A stretch of 64,000 nt of DNA from Ilyomonas sp965219515 (lineage in GTDB: Bacteria; Bacteroidota; Bacteroidia; Chitinophagales; Chitinophagaceae). The notes beneath the pieces are model-generated. The model was given only the letters and a program-made list of their open reading frames with translations, was not told where the DNA came from and did no database searches. Positions 9,173 through 17,438 of the stretch are shown one piece after another (position 1 is the first letter of the stretch; every line of letters starts with the position of its first letter). The DNA lies in NCBI GenBank assembly GCA_965219515.1, contig OZ244776.1:4154001-4218000 (forward strand), read 5' to 3'. A program made the translations under genes and the position numbers.

Positions 9173-9547
9173 TTACAAATCCAATTCCACCGCCGGATTC
9201 CAGAATATTGTATCAAAATCTGTTACCGTATCATTTTCAATCATTACGCCTTCTTTTTCAAGCAATTCCTGCATATAAGAAGGCGGATCAAAATGCGCTT
9301 TGCCGCTTAATATTCCCAGCCGGTTTACCACGCGTTGGGCAGGCACAGAAGGATACGCCGTATGAGACGCATTCATTGCCCAGCCAACCATCCGGGCACT
9401 TAGTTTTGTTCCGAGATAATTGGCAATCGCTCCATAAGAAGTAACCCGGCCCGCCGGAATCTGTCGCACCACATCCCACACATCTTCAAAAAAAGAAGGC
9501 GGTTGTTTTGAAGTATTTTCCGGTGAAGAAATCCTACTCTTTTTCAT
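9173..9547 (-). CDS. Alkyltransferase-like protein (MGMT fold, no catalytic cysteine)
   Basis: A 124-residue protein with the DNA-binding domain of O6-alkylguanine DNA alkyltransferases: FFEDVWDVVRQIPAGRVTSYGAIANYLG, then the arginine-finger region (ARMVGWAMNAS). The active-site motif PCHRV is PAQRV here, so the acceptor cysteine is missing. This is the defining trait of alkyltransferase-like (ATL) proteins, which bind O6-alkylguanine and pass the lesion to nucleotide excision repair. It is last in a minus-strand operon with trmB and a DUF5522 protein. Role by family analogy. Confidence 0.88.
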   Translation of the reverse strand: MKKSRISSPENTSKQPPSFFEDVWDVVRQIPAGRVTSYGAIANYLGTKLSARMVGWAMNASHTAYPSVPAQRVVNRLGILSGKAHFDPPSYMQELLEKEGVMIENDTVTDFDTIFWNPAVELDL

Positions 9548-9557
9548 GGCTAAGCCG

Positions 9558-9752
9558 TTAAGATTCTGTGTTGTTGTTTCTCATCTGTAACAAATGGCTG
9601 CGCTTTGGCTCGGGCACAGCTTTATAATCGTAAGGACAATTGCGGCAACCGTTTCCGCAGCAATAGCCGCGCTGTAATAAATAGTCGGCGGTGAAAATGA
9701 TTAACCTGTTGTTGTTGCTGTACGCTTCTTCATCGTCAGGGTGCGGTTTCAT
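9558..9752 (-). CDS. Small cysteine-rich DUF5522-type protein
   Basis: A 64-residue protein with the cluster YCCGNGCRNCPYDY at residues 30-43, whose four cysteines could bind a metal. I recognise it as the small family DUF5522, common in Bacteroidota and related to an oxidoreductase-like N-terminal domain. The function is unknown. Its start overlaps the end of trmB by 17 bases and its stop lies 10 bases before the ATL gene, so it is in the trmB operon. Confidence 0.75.
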   Translation of the reverse strand: MKPHPDDEEAYSNNNRLIIFTADYLLQRGYCCGNGCRNCPYDYKAVPEPKRSHLLQMRNNNTES

Positions 9753-10437
9753 ACTCCCAATGTTTTAATTCATCTTCTTTATCAGCAGATAAATCGTTAT
9801 CAATCTGAAAGCAAAGATAAAAAATACGCCTGCTGCGGGCGATGTCTAATTTTTCGTAATGCGTTTGAATAGATAATTCTGGGCTATTATTTTTATCTGC
9901 ATATACATCGCAATTATCATTCAGCAACGACAGATTATAAACCTCAATTACTTTTTTGGTAAAGCGATACAAAGCCGGGCTGTCTGTTTTTAAATGAATG
10001 TAACCATTAGCAGAAAGCACAGATTGATATAAACGCAGAAAACGCGGATGCGTAAGCCGTTTTTTTTGTTTGGATACCCGCAGTTGCGGATCGGGAAAGG
10101 TAATCCAGATTTCGTTTATTTCTCCTCTGCCAAAATAGGTTTCAATAAGTTCAATCCGCGTGCGAAGAAATGCAGCGTTTGTGAGATGTTTTTGCAAAGC
10201 ATCTGCCGCACCTTTCCACAAGCGGTTTCCTTTTACATCTACGCCAATATAGTTTGTGTCTGCATGCAGTTGCGCAAGACCAACGGTATATTCTCCTTTG
10301 CCGCAGGCTAATTCTAATACAACAGGAGCGCTATTGTTAAAAAAAGCGCGCCAGTGGTTCTGCATATTCTGCGGATACTCCAGCACATTCGGAAAGGTTT
10401 TTATTTCGGCAAAACGCTGTAATTTTTTCTGACCCAT
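9736..10437 (-). CDS. trmB: tRNA (guanine-N7-)-methyltransferase
   Basis: SAM-dependent enzyme that makes m7G46 in tRNA. The SAM site is VLELACGKGEYTVGLAQ near residue 42 (GxGxY type), followed by YIGVDVKGNRLWKGA. The signature IWITFPDPQLRVSKQKKRLTHPRFL matches the FPDPW..KRH motif with Q in place of W. Length (233 residues) is normal. It starts 20 bases after the upstream 140-residue gene and overlaps the DUF5522 gene, so the four genes look co-transcribed. Confidence 0.92.
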   Translation of the reverse strand: MGQKKLQRFAEIKTFPNVLEYPQNMQNHWRAFFNNSAPVVLELACGKGEYTVGLAQLHADTNYIGVDVKGNRLWKGAADALQKHLTNAAFLRTRIELIETYFGRGEINEIWITFPDPQLRVSKQKKRLTHPRFLRLYQSVLSANGYIHLKTDSPALYRFTKKVIEVYNLSLLNDNCDVYADKNNSPELSIQTHYEKLDIARSRRIFYLCFQIDNDLSADKEDELKHWEYETAP

Positions 10438-10457
10438 AAAAGCCGTAAAGGTATTGG

Positions 10458-10880
10458 CTACAATAGTTTCGGCTCGTTATCAGTATCAGATAATTTTTGT
10501 AAAACCAGTTGCGATTCATCCGTATTTTCAGGATTGTATTTCAGCCATATATAAAATTCACCCGCGTCTTTGCTGCCTTTCACGTTTGGATAGGTAAATT
10601 TTATTTTGATGTTTTGCACCGGCGCCAGTTTGCTTATTACATCCTGCCTGTTTCTTTCAAATACCTCTTTGTGTATGCGATATGTTTTTTCGCTCAGTGT
10701 CATGCTGTCGTATAATGTTTCGGCTTGCTCAAATTCTGATATATGAATCGGTTGCGCTTCAGCCAGCTTCAATATCATTTCATTGTGCTCTTTTGCAGTG
10801 TTTAAATAGGTGTTATAAAATTTATGTTTCTCCTCATAAGAGGTAAGTAATTTTTCAAGTTCTGCCTGAAGGTCTGCCAT
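10458..10880 (-). CDS. Conserved hypothetical, coiled-coil N-terminus
   Basis: A 140-residue soluble protein I do not recognise. Residues 1-90 are helical and charged (MADLQAELEKLLTSYEEK, then KTYRIHKEVFERNRQDVIS), suggesting a coiled coil. Residues 90-140 look like a small beta unit (NIKIKFTYPNVKGSKDAGEFYIWLKYN). No signal peptide or cysteine. It is the first gene of the minus-strand operon that continues into trmB, so it may be co-expressed with tRNA modification, but that gives no function. Confidence 0.6.
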   Translation of the reverse strand: MADLQAELEKLLTSYEEKHKFYNTYLNTAKEHNEMILKLAEAQPIHISEFEQAETLYDSMTLSEKTYRIHKEVFERNRQDVISKLAPVQNIKIKFTYPNVKGSKDAGEFYIWLKYNPENTDESQLVLQKLSDTDNEPKLL

Positions 10881-11513
10881 GATAATATGTTATGTTTTGT
10901 AAAAAGAAAGCAACAAATATGCCCGTGGTAGAAACACATTCGGCAAACAAAATAATTGTTACGGCCAAACCTTAAAACGATTGCTCTTCCTGTATAAAAT
11001 AACGGGGAAAAAGAGTTCATCATTCAAGATGAAAATGGATTATACAAAAGTGGCTTACAAAATAAATGAATGTAAAAAATGAAAGAAACAAATCTGTTTT
11101 CGTATTAATAAGGAAAGAAAAAAAGCAGGGGAAAGTGAAGTTTTGCCAACCTGAATGCAAAATAAAAATATTCGGTATGTTATGCCTGTCAATACAAAAT
11201 TTAGTATTATATAAATATCAGATTCTGTGTTTGCTAAAACATTTTTAAGTCTTTTTCACACTCAAACGTTTGTTTGTTTACAAAAATTTCATCTGCTTCG
11301 CTTCGAAAAAAAATGTTTTTCGCGTAATATATTGTATCGAAATGCCTTAATATTGTCCCGTTATGATTCTGTTGTGTAAGAAAATTGAAATTTAACTATT
11401 GAGAGAAAAAGGCATTGATACTGTTTTAGGATTTACATCTGTTTTCCTCTATCAAATTTTTCTTATTACTTAGGCACCGGAATTTATCATTCAAGCAAAA
11501 AAATCACGGGTTT
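10881..11513 (+). other. Intergenic region without a recognisable gene (633 bp)
   Basis: A+T-rich DNA between two divergent genes. A 60-codon frame at 11066-11248 has skewed lysine-rich composition and no family likeness, so I do not call it. The dyad CAAACGTTTG lies at about 11266. The long leader in front of the T9SS cargo gene presumably holds its promoter, but no clear TTTG/TAnnTTTG pair was found. Confidence 0.5.
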
Positions 11514-12710
11514 ATGAAAAAAATGTTTACTCAAAACAATTCTGTTTTAAGATTATTGGCGCTCACCGGTTTTATAGCCGGGTGCGTTTTACTAACAAAC
11601 GTATCTTACGGACAAGCTTATTTTTCAAATTTTCCAGATCCGGCCGGAAAATATGGAAAAACCGACCCTGCCGGTTGCGGTGCACCCGCCATACAAAATA
11701 TTGAAAGTATAGCAGATAACAACGCCAGCAACTTTGCTTCGTTTGAAGCTGTAAACATCGCAGCGCCGTTTACCTGTAATGATACATATAGATTTGATGT
11801 TGATTTGAAACTTCCGTCAAATTTAAAAGCTGTTCCCGCAGGCAGTCAGGCAGGTTTCAGACTTGATGTTCCAACCGGCATCAACAAAGATAGTTTAGGT
11901 AAATACCTGAAGGTTACAACTTTTCTCAGAGATTCTGTTAATCCGAACAATGTTGCTTATCAGGAATTTAGCACCGGCGGCGGCGGCGGAGGAAATACGT
12001 TTTATGGATTGGATATATTTCAAACCGGTGTTAGCTGGGCTGTTTATTTTACCGCTACAAAGCCATTTAATTTATTAGAACTGTCCGTTGATCCCAAAAT
12101 TATACAGCTTGGCGTAGATTTCAGGTTTAATGTCTTTTATGCATTTGGCGGCTCGTTGGGCGACATATTGCCTGCTCAGATAGCCAATTTTAAAGCAGTT
12201 GCTTCCGGCAAAAATGTTAGTATATCATGGCAGTCTTTAACCGAAACCAATGTAAGCAGTTACAGAGTAGAAAGAAGCGGCAATGGCGGCACGTCCTATT
12301 CGGTTGTTGCATCGGTGCCGGCTAAAGGCAACAGCAACACCGCTATTTCTTACGGTTATAACGATAACGTAGCGGTTGACGGAAATTATTTATATCGTAT
12401 TGTAGTGGTAAATCAGGACGGATCTTCAAAAGCTACCAGTTCTGTGGCTGTCATCATCAGCGGGCAGGGAAAATTAATCATTTATCCTACCGTCGTAAAA
12501 GCTGGTCAGAACATTACGGTTAAAACGTCTGAAAACGGTATGGTAAGCGTATTTGTTTACGATGCTCAGGGACGCATGGTAAAACAACAACGCACCAATT
12601 CAACCGGGCAGTTTAATATTTCTACCAACAATTTAAGCTCAGGTGTTTACACCATCAAAATAGTTTCGGCTACCGGTAATACCGTGCAGTCGAGGATTGT
12701 TATAAATTAA
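11514..12710 (+). CDS. Secreted protein with type IX secretion C-terminal signal
   Basis: A 398-residue protein with a long signal peptide (ends TNVSYGQAYF). Residues ~20-220 form a unique region with a Gly tract (GGGGGGN) and cysteines at GCGAPA and FTCND. Residues ~225-315 look like a fibronectin-III-like domain (LPAQIANFKAVASGKNVSISWQ). The last 80 residues are a T9SS type A sorting domain: LIIYPTVVKAGQNITVKTS, VFVYDAQGRMVKQQ, LSSGVYTIKIVS and QSRIVIN. The cargo would be exported across the outer membrane and attached or released. The activity of the N-terminal part is unknown. Confidence 0.82.
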   Translation: MKKMFTQNNSVLRLLALTGFIAGCVLLTNVSYGQAYFSNFPDPAGKYGKTDPAGCGAPAIQNIESIADNNASNFASFEAVNIAAPFTCNDTYRFDVDLKLPSNLKAVPAGSQAGFRLDVPTGINKDSLGKYLKVTTFLRDSVNPNNVAYQEFSTGGGGGGNTFYGLDIFQTGVSWAVYFTATKPFNLLELSVDPKIIQLGVDFRFNVFYAFGGSLGDILPAQIANFKAVASGKNVSISWQSLTETNVSSYRVERSGNGGTSYSVVASVPAKGNSNTAISYGYNDNVAVDGNYLYRIVVVNQDGSSKATSSVAVIISGQGKLIIYPTVVKAGQNITVKTSENGMVSVFVYDAQGRMVKQQRTNSTGQFNISTNNLSSGVYTIKIVSATGNTVQSRIVIN

Positions 12711-12736
12711 AAAAAGGCAAAGAACATTTTTATAGC

Positions 12737-12774
12737 GAGGCTGTTTCTGTAGTAAGGAAACAGCCTCTTTTTGT
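12737..12774 (+). terminator. Intrinsic terminator of the T9SS cargo gene
   Basis: A perfect 11-bp stem GAGGCTGTTTC/GAAACAGCCTC (12737-12747 with 12757-12767) is followed by TTTTTG. It lies 26 bases after the stop. Confidence 0.88.
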
Positions 12775-13004
12775 TTTACTCAACTATTATCAATGCATCA
12801 ATTCATATAACAAAGCATCTGATATCAGTTGGACATTAAGAATATTTGATATCGGGATACTGAAACTTAGGCTGACATTGCGTTTCGATTACATGATTCA
12901 GGCCGGTTTCCTTATCCAAATGGTATTACAACGAAATGATTATAAATAAAAAAGGTTTGTTTATTACTGGCACATAATTAGAAGTTTATCCAAAAAAATA
13001 TTTT

Positions 13005-13511
13005 ATGGGAGACAAAGTAAATCTGGCCAATCAGGAAGCGGTAAAAAAACTACAGGAGATGGCCGAAGAAGTAAAAGTCTGCATGTTCTGTACATATGAT
13101 GCCACCAACCGGTTACAAACAGCGCCGATGTCGGCAAATAAAGTAGATGATGAAGGAAATATCTGGTTTATCAGCGATAAAAACAGCAAGCGCAATGAAG
13201 ATATTACCGGCAACGATACAACCGATCTTATTTTCGGCGATCCTTCGAAAGAAAATTACATTTCAGTGCATGGCAGCAGTGAAATTTTGTTTGATAAAGA
13301 AATTATAAAAGAACTTTGGAATCCAATCGTAAAAACCTGGTTTCAGGGCGGCGTGGACGATCCGAACATCAGCGTTATAAAAGTTATGACGGAAGAAGCG
13401 TACTATTGGGATACCAAACATGGCAAAATGGTATCCTTTCTCAAAATCATCACCGGTGCGGTTACAGGTAAAACGATGGATGATGGCGTGGAAGGAAAAA
13501 TATCATTATAA
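13005..13511 (+). CDS. Pyridoxamine 5'-phosphate oxidase-like (general stress) protein
   Basis: A 168-residue split-barrel flavoprotein-like protein. It reads VCMFCTYDATNRLQTAPMSANKVDDEGNIWFISDKNSKRNEDI, the usual core of the general stress protein 26 group: a short strand pair, (R/T)xAPM, then (G)xIWFxSxxxS. It continues LIFGDPSKENYISVHGSSEI and ends with VKTWFQGGVDDPNISVIKV and AYYWDTKHGKMVSF. The family binds FMN or F420; the substrate is unknown. It is a single gene ended by a terminator shared with the converging gene. Confidence 0.85.
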   Translation: MGDKVNLANQEAVKKLQEMAEEVKVCMFCTYDATNRLQTAPMSANKVDDEGNIWFISDKNSKRNEDITGNDTTDLIFGDPSKENYISVHGSSEILFDKEIIKELWNPIVKTWFQGGVDDPNISVIKVMTEEAYYWDTKHGKMVSFLKIITGAVTGKTMDDGVEGKISL

Positions 13512-13528
13512 AGCAATTCACAAGCATT

Positions 13529-13565
13529 AAAAAGGCTGTTTTCATGTGATAAAAACAGCCTTTTT
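13529..13565 (+). terminator. Bidirectional terminator between converging genes
   Basis: A 14-bp perfect stem AAAAAGGCTGTTTT/AAAACAGCCTTTTT (13529-13542 with 13552-13565) lies between the plus-strand stress gene and the minus-strand gene ending at 13581. The symmetric A and T runs allow use from both sides. Confidence 0.9.
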
Positions 13566-13580
13566 AGTGCTTAAAATTTT

Positions 13581-14087
13581 TTAACGAAGCAATTTTTTTG
13601 CTTCATAACCAAGCACTTCGCTTACTACCTCGTGCAGCGATCCTTTTTTATCGTGCATCAGATATTCCAGTATAAACTTATTTAAATCAAGTCCGGTTGC
13701 ATTTGCGGGTAAAGTTGCAGCAATCTGGTTAATCACCAGCATGTTCTGTTCCTTTAAATTCTTAACCGCATTCCACGCATCTGCGCTTACATAAATCTGC
13801 TGCGTTATGTTGTAATCGTATTCTTCTCTGATGTTTTGCGTTAAAAGCGATTGCATCTCTCTGGCATTGGCGCCCGGCTGATTGAGGCGGCTGATCAGAT
13901 TGTGCAGCGCAATTCGGTCAACCAGCAATATCAATCGTTCATAAGCGCTCAACTGCATTTGTGAGGTAGCATCGGAAACGGTGGCAGGCGTATCTGTTTT
14001 TGCCGGTTTCGACGTAAAAATATAATAGGCAACGGCGATAAACAGAATGGCGATAACAACCAAAACGATATTTGAGGAAGATGACAT
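13581..14087 (-). CDS. Membrane-anchored conserved hypothetical
   Basis: A 168-residue protein with one N-terminal membrane helix (VLVVIAILFIAVAYYIF, residues 8-24) and a helical cytoplasmic or periplasmic part. The central segment YERLILLVDRIALHNLISRLNQPG, then IREEYDYNITQQIYVSADAW, resembles a conserved hypothetical family I recall from Chitinophagaceae, but I know no function. It converges on the PNPOx-like gene and is divergent from the A-type iron-sulfur carrier gene (99 bp between starts). Confidence 0.65.
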   Translation of the reverse strand: MSSSSNIVLVVIAILFIAVAYYIFTSKPAKTDTPATVSDATSQMQLSAYERLILLVDRIALHNLISRLNQPGANAREMQSLLTQNIREEYDYNITQQIYVSADAWNAVKNLKEQNMLVINQIAATLPANATGLDLNKFILEYLMHDKKGSLHEVVSEVLGYEAKKLLR

Positions 14088-14186
14088 GTGCCGATTGATA
14101 ATGTTGCGAATGTAAATAAAACGTCATCTTTTTATGAATAGTATGGGTTAACAATTAAGCAATTCAGTTTTAAGTAATTTTGAAGT

Positions 14187-14531
14187 ATGGAAATGATAGA
14201 AACTACGCCTGTAACATTGAGTGAAAGCGCAATAACCGAATTAAAAAGATTGATGGCAGAAGCGGATTTTGACACCAGCAAAAAGCTTCGCGCCGGTGTA
14301 AAAGGCGGCGGCTGCAGCGGCTTAAGCTATGTGCTTGGCTTTGATGAACAACAACCCGATGATATTGAATTTACCATAGAAAATATTTCCTGCATTATGA
14401 ATAAAAATCATGAGCTCTATTTATATGGAATGATGATAGACTGGCAGGGCGGATTAAACAGCCGCGGTTTTACATTCAATAATCCCAATGCTTCCGGCAC
14501 GTGCGGTTGCGGCAGCTCATTTTCGGTATAA
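14187..14531 (+). CDS. A-type iron-sulfur cluster carrier (IscA/ErpA/SufA family)
   Basis: A 114-residue protein with the three conserved cysteines of A-type carriers: GGGCSGLSY (about residue 47) and GTCGCGSSF near the C-terminus. The frame VTLSESAITELKRLMAE is the usual N-terminal helix. It would carry Fe-S clusters to apoproteins in the cytoplasm. A TAATTTTG box sits at 14175-14182, just upstream of the ATG; if it is a -7 element, the message is almost leaderless or starts at the second ATG (14193). It is not next to other suf or isc genes in this window. Confidence 0.88.
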   Translation: MEMIETTPVTLSESAITELKRLMAEADFDTSKKLRAGVKGGGCSGLSYVLGFDEQQPDDIEFTIENISCIMNKNHELYLYGMMIDWQGGLNSRGFTFNNPNASGTCGCGSSFSV

Positions 14532-14658
14532 ATCTCTTTTCACTTATTGTATAAATACAAATTCAATGACAAGCTTTTAAAAAACACCTGCATCCTGCAT
14601 CGTGTTGTTTTTATGAGCATGAACAAACAGTTATTTTTGCTTCGTTTACACAAATTAT

Positions 14659-15828
14659 ATCTCAACAAATTCATCATACGATTATGTTATTGCCGGTGCC
14701 GGCTGTGCCGGTCTTAGCCTGCTGATGCAAATGCAGCAACATTCTTTTTTTGCAGATAAAAAGATTTTGCTGATAGATGCTGATGATAAAAAAAAGAACG
14801 ATAGAACCTGGTGTTTTTGGGAAGCTCATGAAGGTTTGTTTCAGGAAATTGTTTACAAGAACTGGGCGCAGATAGACTTTTATGGGCCATCCTTTTCGGC
14901 GCGGTTCGATATAGCGCCGTACCAATATAAAATGATACGTGGCAAAGACTTTTATCAATATGTTTTTGACAAGCTTGCCACATTTCAAAATGTATCTTTT
15001 TTACAGGAAAAAATTGTGCGCATTTTTGAAGAAGATAACATTGCCTGTGTGCAAACAGCTACACAAATTATAACGGCGCAATATGTATTTAACAGCATTC
15101 TTTTTCAACCCGGAATGTTGCAAACTGCAGGAAGCCTGCTGCAGCATTTTACAGGCTGGGTGATAACAACACCGGACGATAAATTTAACAACGACGTTGC
15201 TACTTTTATGGATTTCAGAATATGCAGGCCAGGCGAAAATACGTTTGTATATGTGTTACCGGTAAGCAGCCGGAAAGCGTTGGTTGAATATACCGTTTTT
15301 TCGCCCGAACTGTTGCAGCAGGAAGAATATGCAAACGCATTACGAAATTACATTTCCCAGTTTCTGAAAATAGAAACATTTACCATTGAAGAAGAAGAAT
15401 TTGGCGTTATTCCAATGAGTACGTATTCTTTTGCGCACAATATATCGGCTGTTATTCATATCGGCACGGCAGGCGGACAAACAAAAGGCAGCAGCGGCTA
15501 TACTTTTCAATTTATACAAAAGCATTCGGCCAGTATCGCAATCGCATTATTGCGTGGCGAACATCCTAACAGCAAAAATAATATTCCTGATAAGCGCTTT
15601 AAACTGTATGACAATACATTGCTTCATGTACTGTATAATAAACAGTTAACGGCGGGTCAGATTTTTAGCGATTTGTTCCGGCGAAATAAACCACAGCTTA
15701 TTTTGAAGTTCTTAGATAATGAAACAAGCGTAGCCGACGAAATAAAAATTATGAGCAGCGTGCCTTCCCGTATATTTTTACCTGCTGCGCTAAAGAATCT
15801 TTTTAAAATTAATTTTAATAAAAAATGA
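14659..15828 (+). CDS. Lycopene cyclase family protein (start codon uncertain)
   Basis: A CrtY-type flavin-dependent cyclase that would close the ends of lycopene. The N-terminal Rossmann motif is complete only if translation starts before 14680: YDYVIAGAGCAGLSLLM (GxGxxG). The family motifs NDRTWCFWE, FRICRPGENTFVYVLPVS, EEEFGVIPMS and HIGTAGGQTKGSSGY follow. Between an in-frame TGA at 14620 and the motif there is no ATG, GTG or TTG; ATC at 14659 is the only plausible near-cognate start, and the given left end is therefore tentative. An ATG at 14725 would remove the dinucleotide-binding loop. A TATTTTTG -7-like box (14632-14639) fits a start near 14660. The end overlaps the YceI gene by four bases (ATGA). 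Confidence 0.75.
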   Translation: MSTNSSYDYVIAGAGCAGLSLLMQMQQHSFFADKKILLIDADDKKKNDRTWCFWEAHEGLFQEIVYKNWAQIDFYGPSFSARFDIAPYQYKMIRGKDFYQYVFDKLATFQNVSFLQEKIVRIFEEDNIACVQTATQIITAQYVFNSILFQPGMLQTAGSLLQHFTGWVITTPDDKFNNDVATFMDFRICRPGENTFVYVLPVSSRKALVEYTVFSPELLQQEEYANALRNYISQFLKIETFTIEEEEFGVIPMSTYSFAHNISAVIHIGTAGGQTKGSSGYTFQFIQKHSASIAIALLRGEHPNSKNNIPDKRFKLYDNTLLHVLYNKQLTAGQIFSDLFRRNKPQLILKFLDNETSVADEIKIMSSVPSRIFLPAALKNLFKINFNKK

Positions 15829-16367
15829 AAAAATCATTTTATCAGCTTTTTCTTTTACCGCTTTTTTTTATTGCAACAACTGCCTTTACGGTATTATCGC
15901 TGAAGCCTGTAGATTCGGAAAACGCGGTAACATTTGTAATTAAAAATCTTGGTATTAATACGAAAGGTGAATTTAACGGATTGAAAGGAATGATTGATTG
16001 GAATGAAGACGACCCTGCCGAAAGCAAATTTGATGTAACGGCGGCCGTAAATACCATCAATACAGGAATAGATACCAGAGACAAACATTTAAAACGCGAA
16101 GAATATTTTGATGCGGAAAAATATCCTGATATCAGGCTTGCAAGCAGCAGCATTGTAAAAAGCAATGATGGTTTTGTAATGAATGGTATGGTAACGATTA
16201 AAGGCGTTTCAAAAAATATTTCGTTTCCTTTTACGGCTGTGAAAAACACAAACGATTACCTGTTTAGCGGCAAGTTTACCATTAACAGAAGAGATTTTGG
16301 CGTGGGTGGAAACAGTGTTACATTAAGCGATAATGTTGAGGTATCATTAAACGTAACGGCGAAATAG
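15825..16367 (+). CDS. YceI family protein, probably periplasmic
   Basis: A 180-residue lipocalin-like protein with signal peptide (residues 1-22, FFIATTAFTVLS). It reads VDSENAVTFVIKNLGINTKGEFNGLKG, the standard YceI opening, then NTGIDTRDKHLKREEYFDAEKYPDI and FTINRRDFGVGG. Members bind polyisoprenoids or amphiphiles. Its start overlaps the lycopene cyclase stop (ATGA), so it is coupled to a carotenoid gene, which fits a lipid-carrying role; this link is inference. Confidence 0.88.
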   Translation: MKKSFYQLFLLPLFFIATTAFTVLSLKPVDSENAVTFVIKNLGINTKGEFNGLKGMIDWNEDDPAESKFDVTAAVNTINTGIDTRDKHLKREEYFDAEKYPDIRLASSSIVKSNDGFVMNGMVTIKGVSKNISFPFTAVKNTNDYLFSGKFTINRRDFGVGGNSVTLSDNVEVSLNVTAK

Positions 16368-16407
16368 TATAAAATGAATGCCTTGTATAATGTAATCAGA
16401 TGCCTAA

Positions 16408-17193
16408 TTATACAAAACTAAGTATGATGGTAAACGTTGTTCCTTTGTTTGGTTCGCTTTCTGCATAAATGCTGCCGCCGTGATTTAGTATGATGTTTTG
16501 TGCATGCGTTAATGCCAGGCCGGTCCCTTGCTTGTCGGTAAAGCGCGGCTCGAATAAGCGATCTAATTTTTCTTTGTTCATAACAGCACCATCATTATGA
16601 ATGCTGATAACGCATTTATTATTTTGGTTTTCTGTTCGAATTGTTATTTTACCTGTGCCTGATTGAACCGATTCGATGACATGGGTAAGAAGATTTTCAA
16701 AAGCCGTTTTTATTTTTTCGGAATCAACCAAAAGTGTAGGTAACTGGTTCGAAAAATGTTCTTCTATCTGAATGTGTTTATGCTTCGCTAAATGTCTTAT
16801 CTGTGCTATCGCTTCATCAAGAAGTTCATTTATAAATACATCTGAAAAATCAAGCTGTGCAAACTTGGTAGAATCTAATAAATCGGTTATCAGCCCGTTT
16901 ATACGCATCGTGTTGCGGCTTATCATTTCTACCAGCAAAGTAACATCGTCATTATGCGGCAATTCTGCATTCAATTGCTCTAACGCCAGGCTAATGTTGG
17001 TAAGCGGATTGCGAATTTCGTGAGCAATGGTTCTTGCCATGCGGCCGGCAGATTCAAACTTCTCAACGTTTTTAAGTCTGATAATTTCTTCATTGGCTTT
17101 TTGCAGTTCCTGTATCTTTTTTTCTAACTGAAGGCTATTCTGTTTTTCATTACTTCCGTTTTGACTTTTGTTCTGTTCTTCTTTCTTAACCAT
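16408..17193 (-). CDS. Soluble orphan sensor histidine kinase
   Basis: A 261-residue kinase with a coiled coil (residues 18-50, LQLEKKIQELQKANEEIIRLK) directly before the H-box ARTIAHEIRNPLTNI (His near residue 57). There is no membrane segment and no PAS or GAF domain, so a partner must bring the signal. The ATPase domain has the G2 box GTGLALTHAQNIILNHGGSIY, but the N-box reads FENLLTHVIES, with His where the second conserved Asn normally sits, and the G1 box is HNDGAVM rather than DNGxG. Catalytic capacity may be weak. No response regulator gene is next to it. Confidence 0.82.
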   Translation of the reverse strand: MVKKEEQNKSQNGSNEKQNSLQLEKKIQELQKANEEIIRLKNVEKFESAGRMARTIAHEIRNPLTNISLALEQLNAELPHNDDVTLLVEMISRNTMRINGLITDLLDSTKFAQLDFSDVFINELLDEAIAQIRHLAKHKHIQIEEHFSNQLPTLLVDSEKIKTAFENLLTHVIESVQSGTGKITIRTENQNNKCVISIHNDGAVMNKEKLDRLFEPRFTDKQGTGLALTHAQNIILNHGGSIYAESEPNKGTTFTIILSFV

Positions 17194-17256
17194 AACCCCG
17201 TATTAAACATGATAAAGAATTTTGTATTGCCGCCTGCAGCTTTCATTTGCAACAAA

Positions 17257-17427
17257 TTAATTTTTTCCACCGCCTACTTTGCTTACAATCCAAAAAATAA
17301 TGGCAACAACGATTATGATGCCAATGATAGCCGTCCAGGCACCGGCTTTAAATATATCGCCGATGGCTGTGCAACTGCTGAATGTTACTGCCATGAGCAA
17401 CAGCAGAAAAAGAAAATTTTTATTCAT
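17257..17427 (-). CDS. Small lipoprotein with one membrane segment
   Basis: A 56-residue protein with a lipoprotein signal (MNKNFLFLLLLMAVTFSSC, cysteine near residue 19) and a second hydrophobic stretch (AWTAIIGIIIVVAIIFWIV). The chosen start gives this signal; the longer frame overlaps the amylase gene. Small proteins of this form are widespread in Bacteroidota and sometimes mis-annotated; I know no function. It starts 11 bases after the alpha-amylase stop on the same strand, so the two may be one transcript. Confidence 0.6.
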   Translation of the reverse strand: MNKNFLFLLLLMAVTFSSCTAIGDIFKAGAWTAIIGIIIVVAIIFWIVSKVGGGKN

Positions 17428-17438
17428 ATTCTCAGGTT

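Noticed and set aside
11066..11248. A 60-codon plus-strand frame in the long spacer before the T9SS gene
   Set aside because: Very lysine- and isoleucine-rich, typical of translated A+T-rich spacer DNA, no signal peptide or family likeness.
14725..15828. The ATG at 14725 as the lycopene cyclase start
   Set aside because: It would remove the GxGxxG nucleotide-binding loop coded directly upstream in the same frame.
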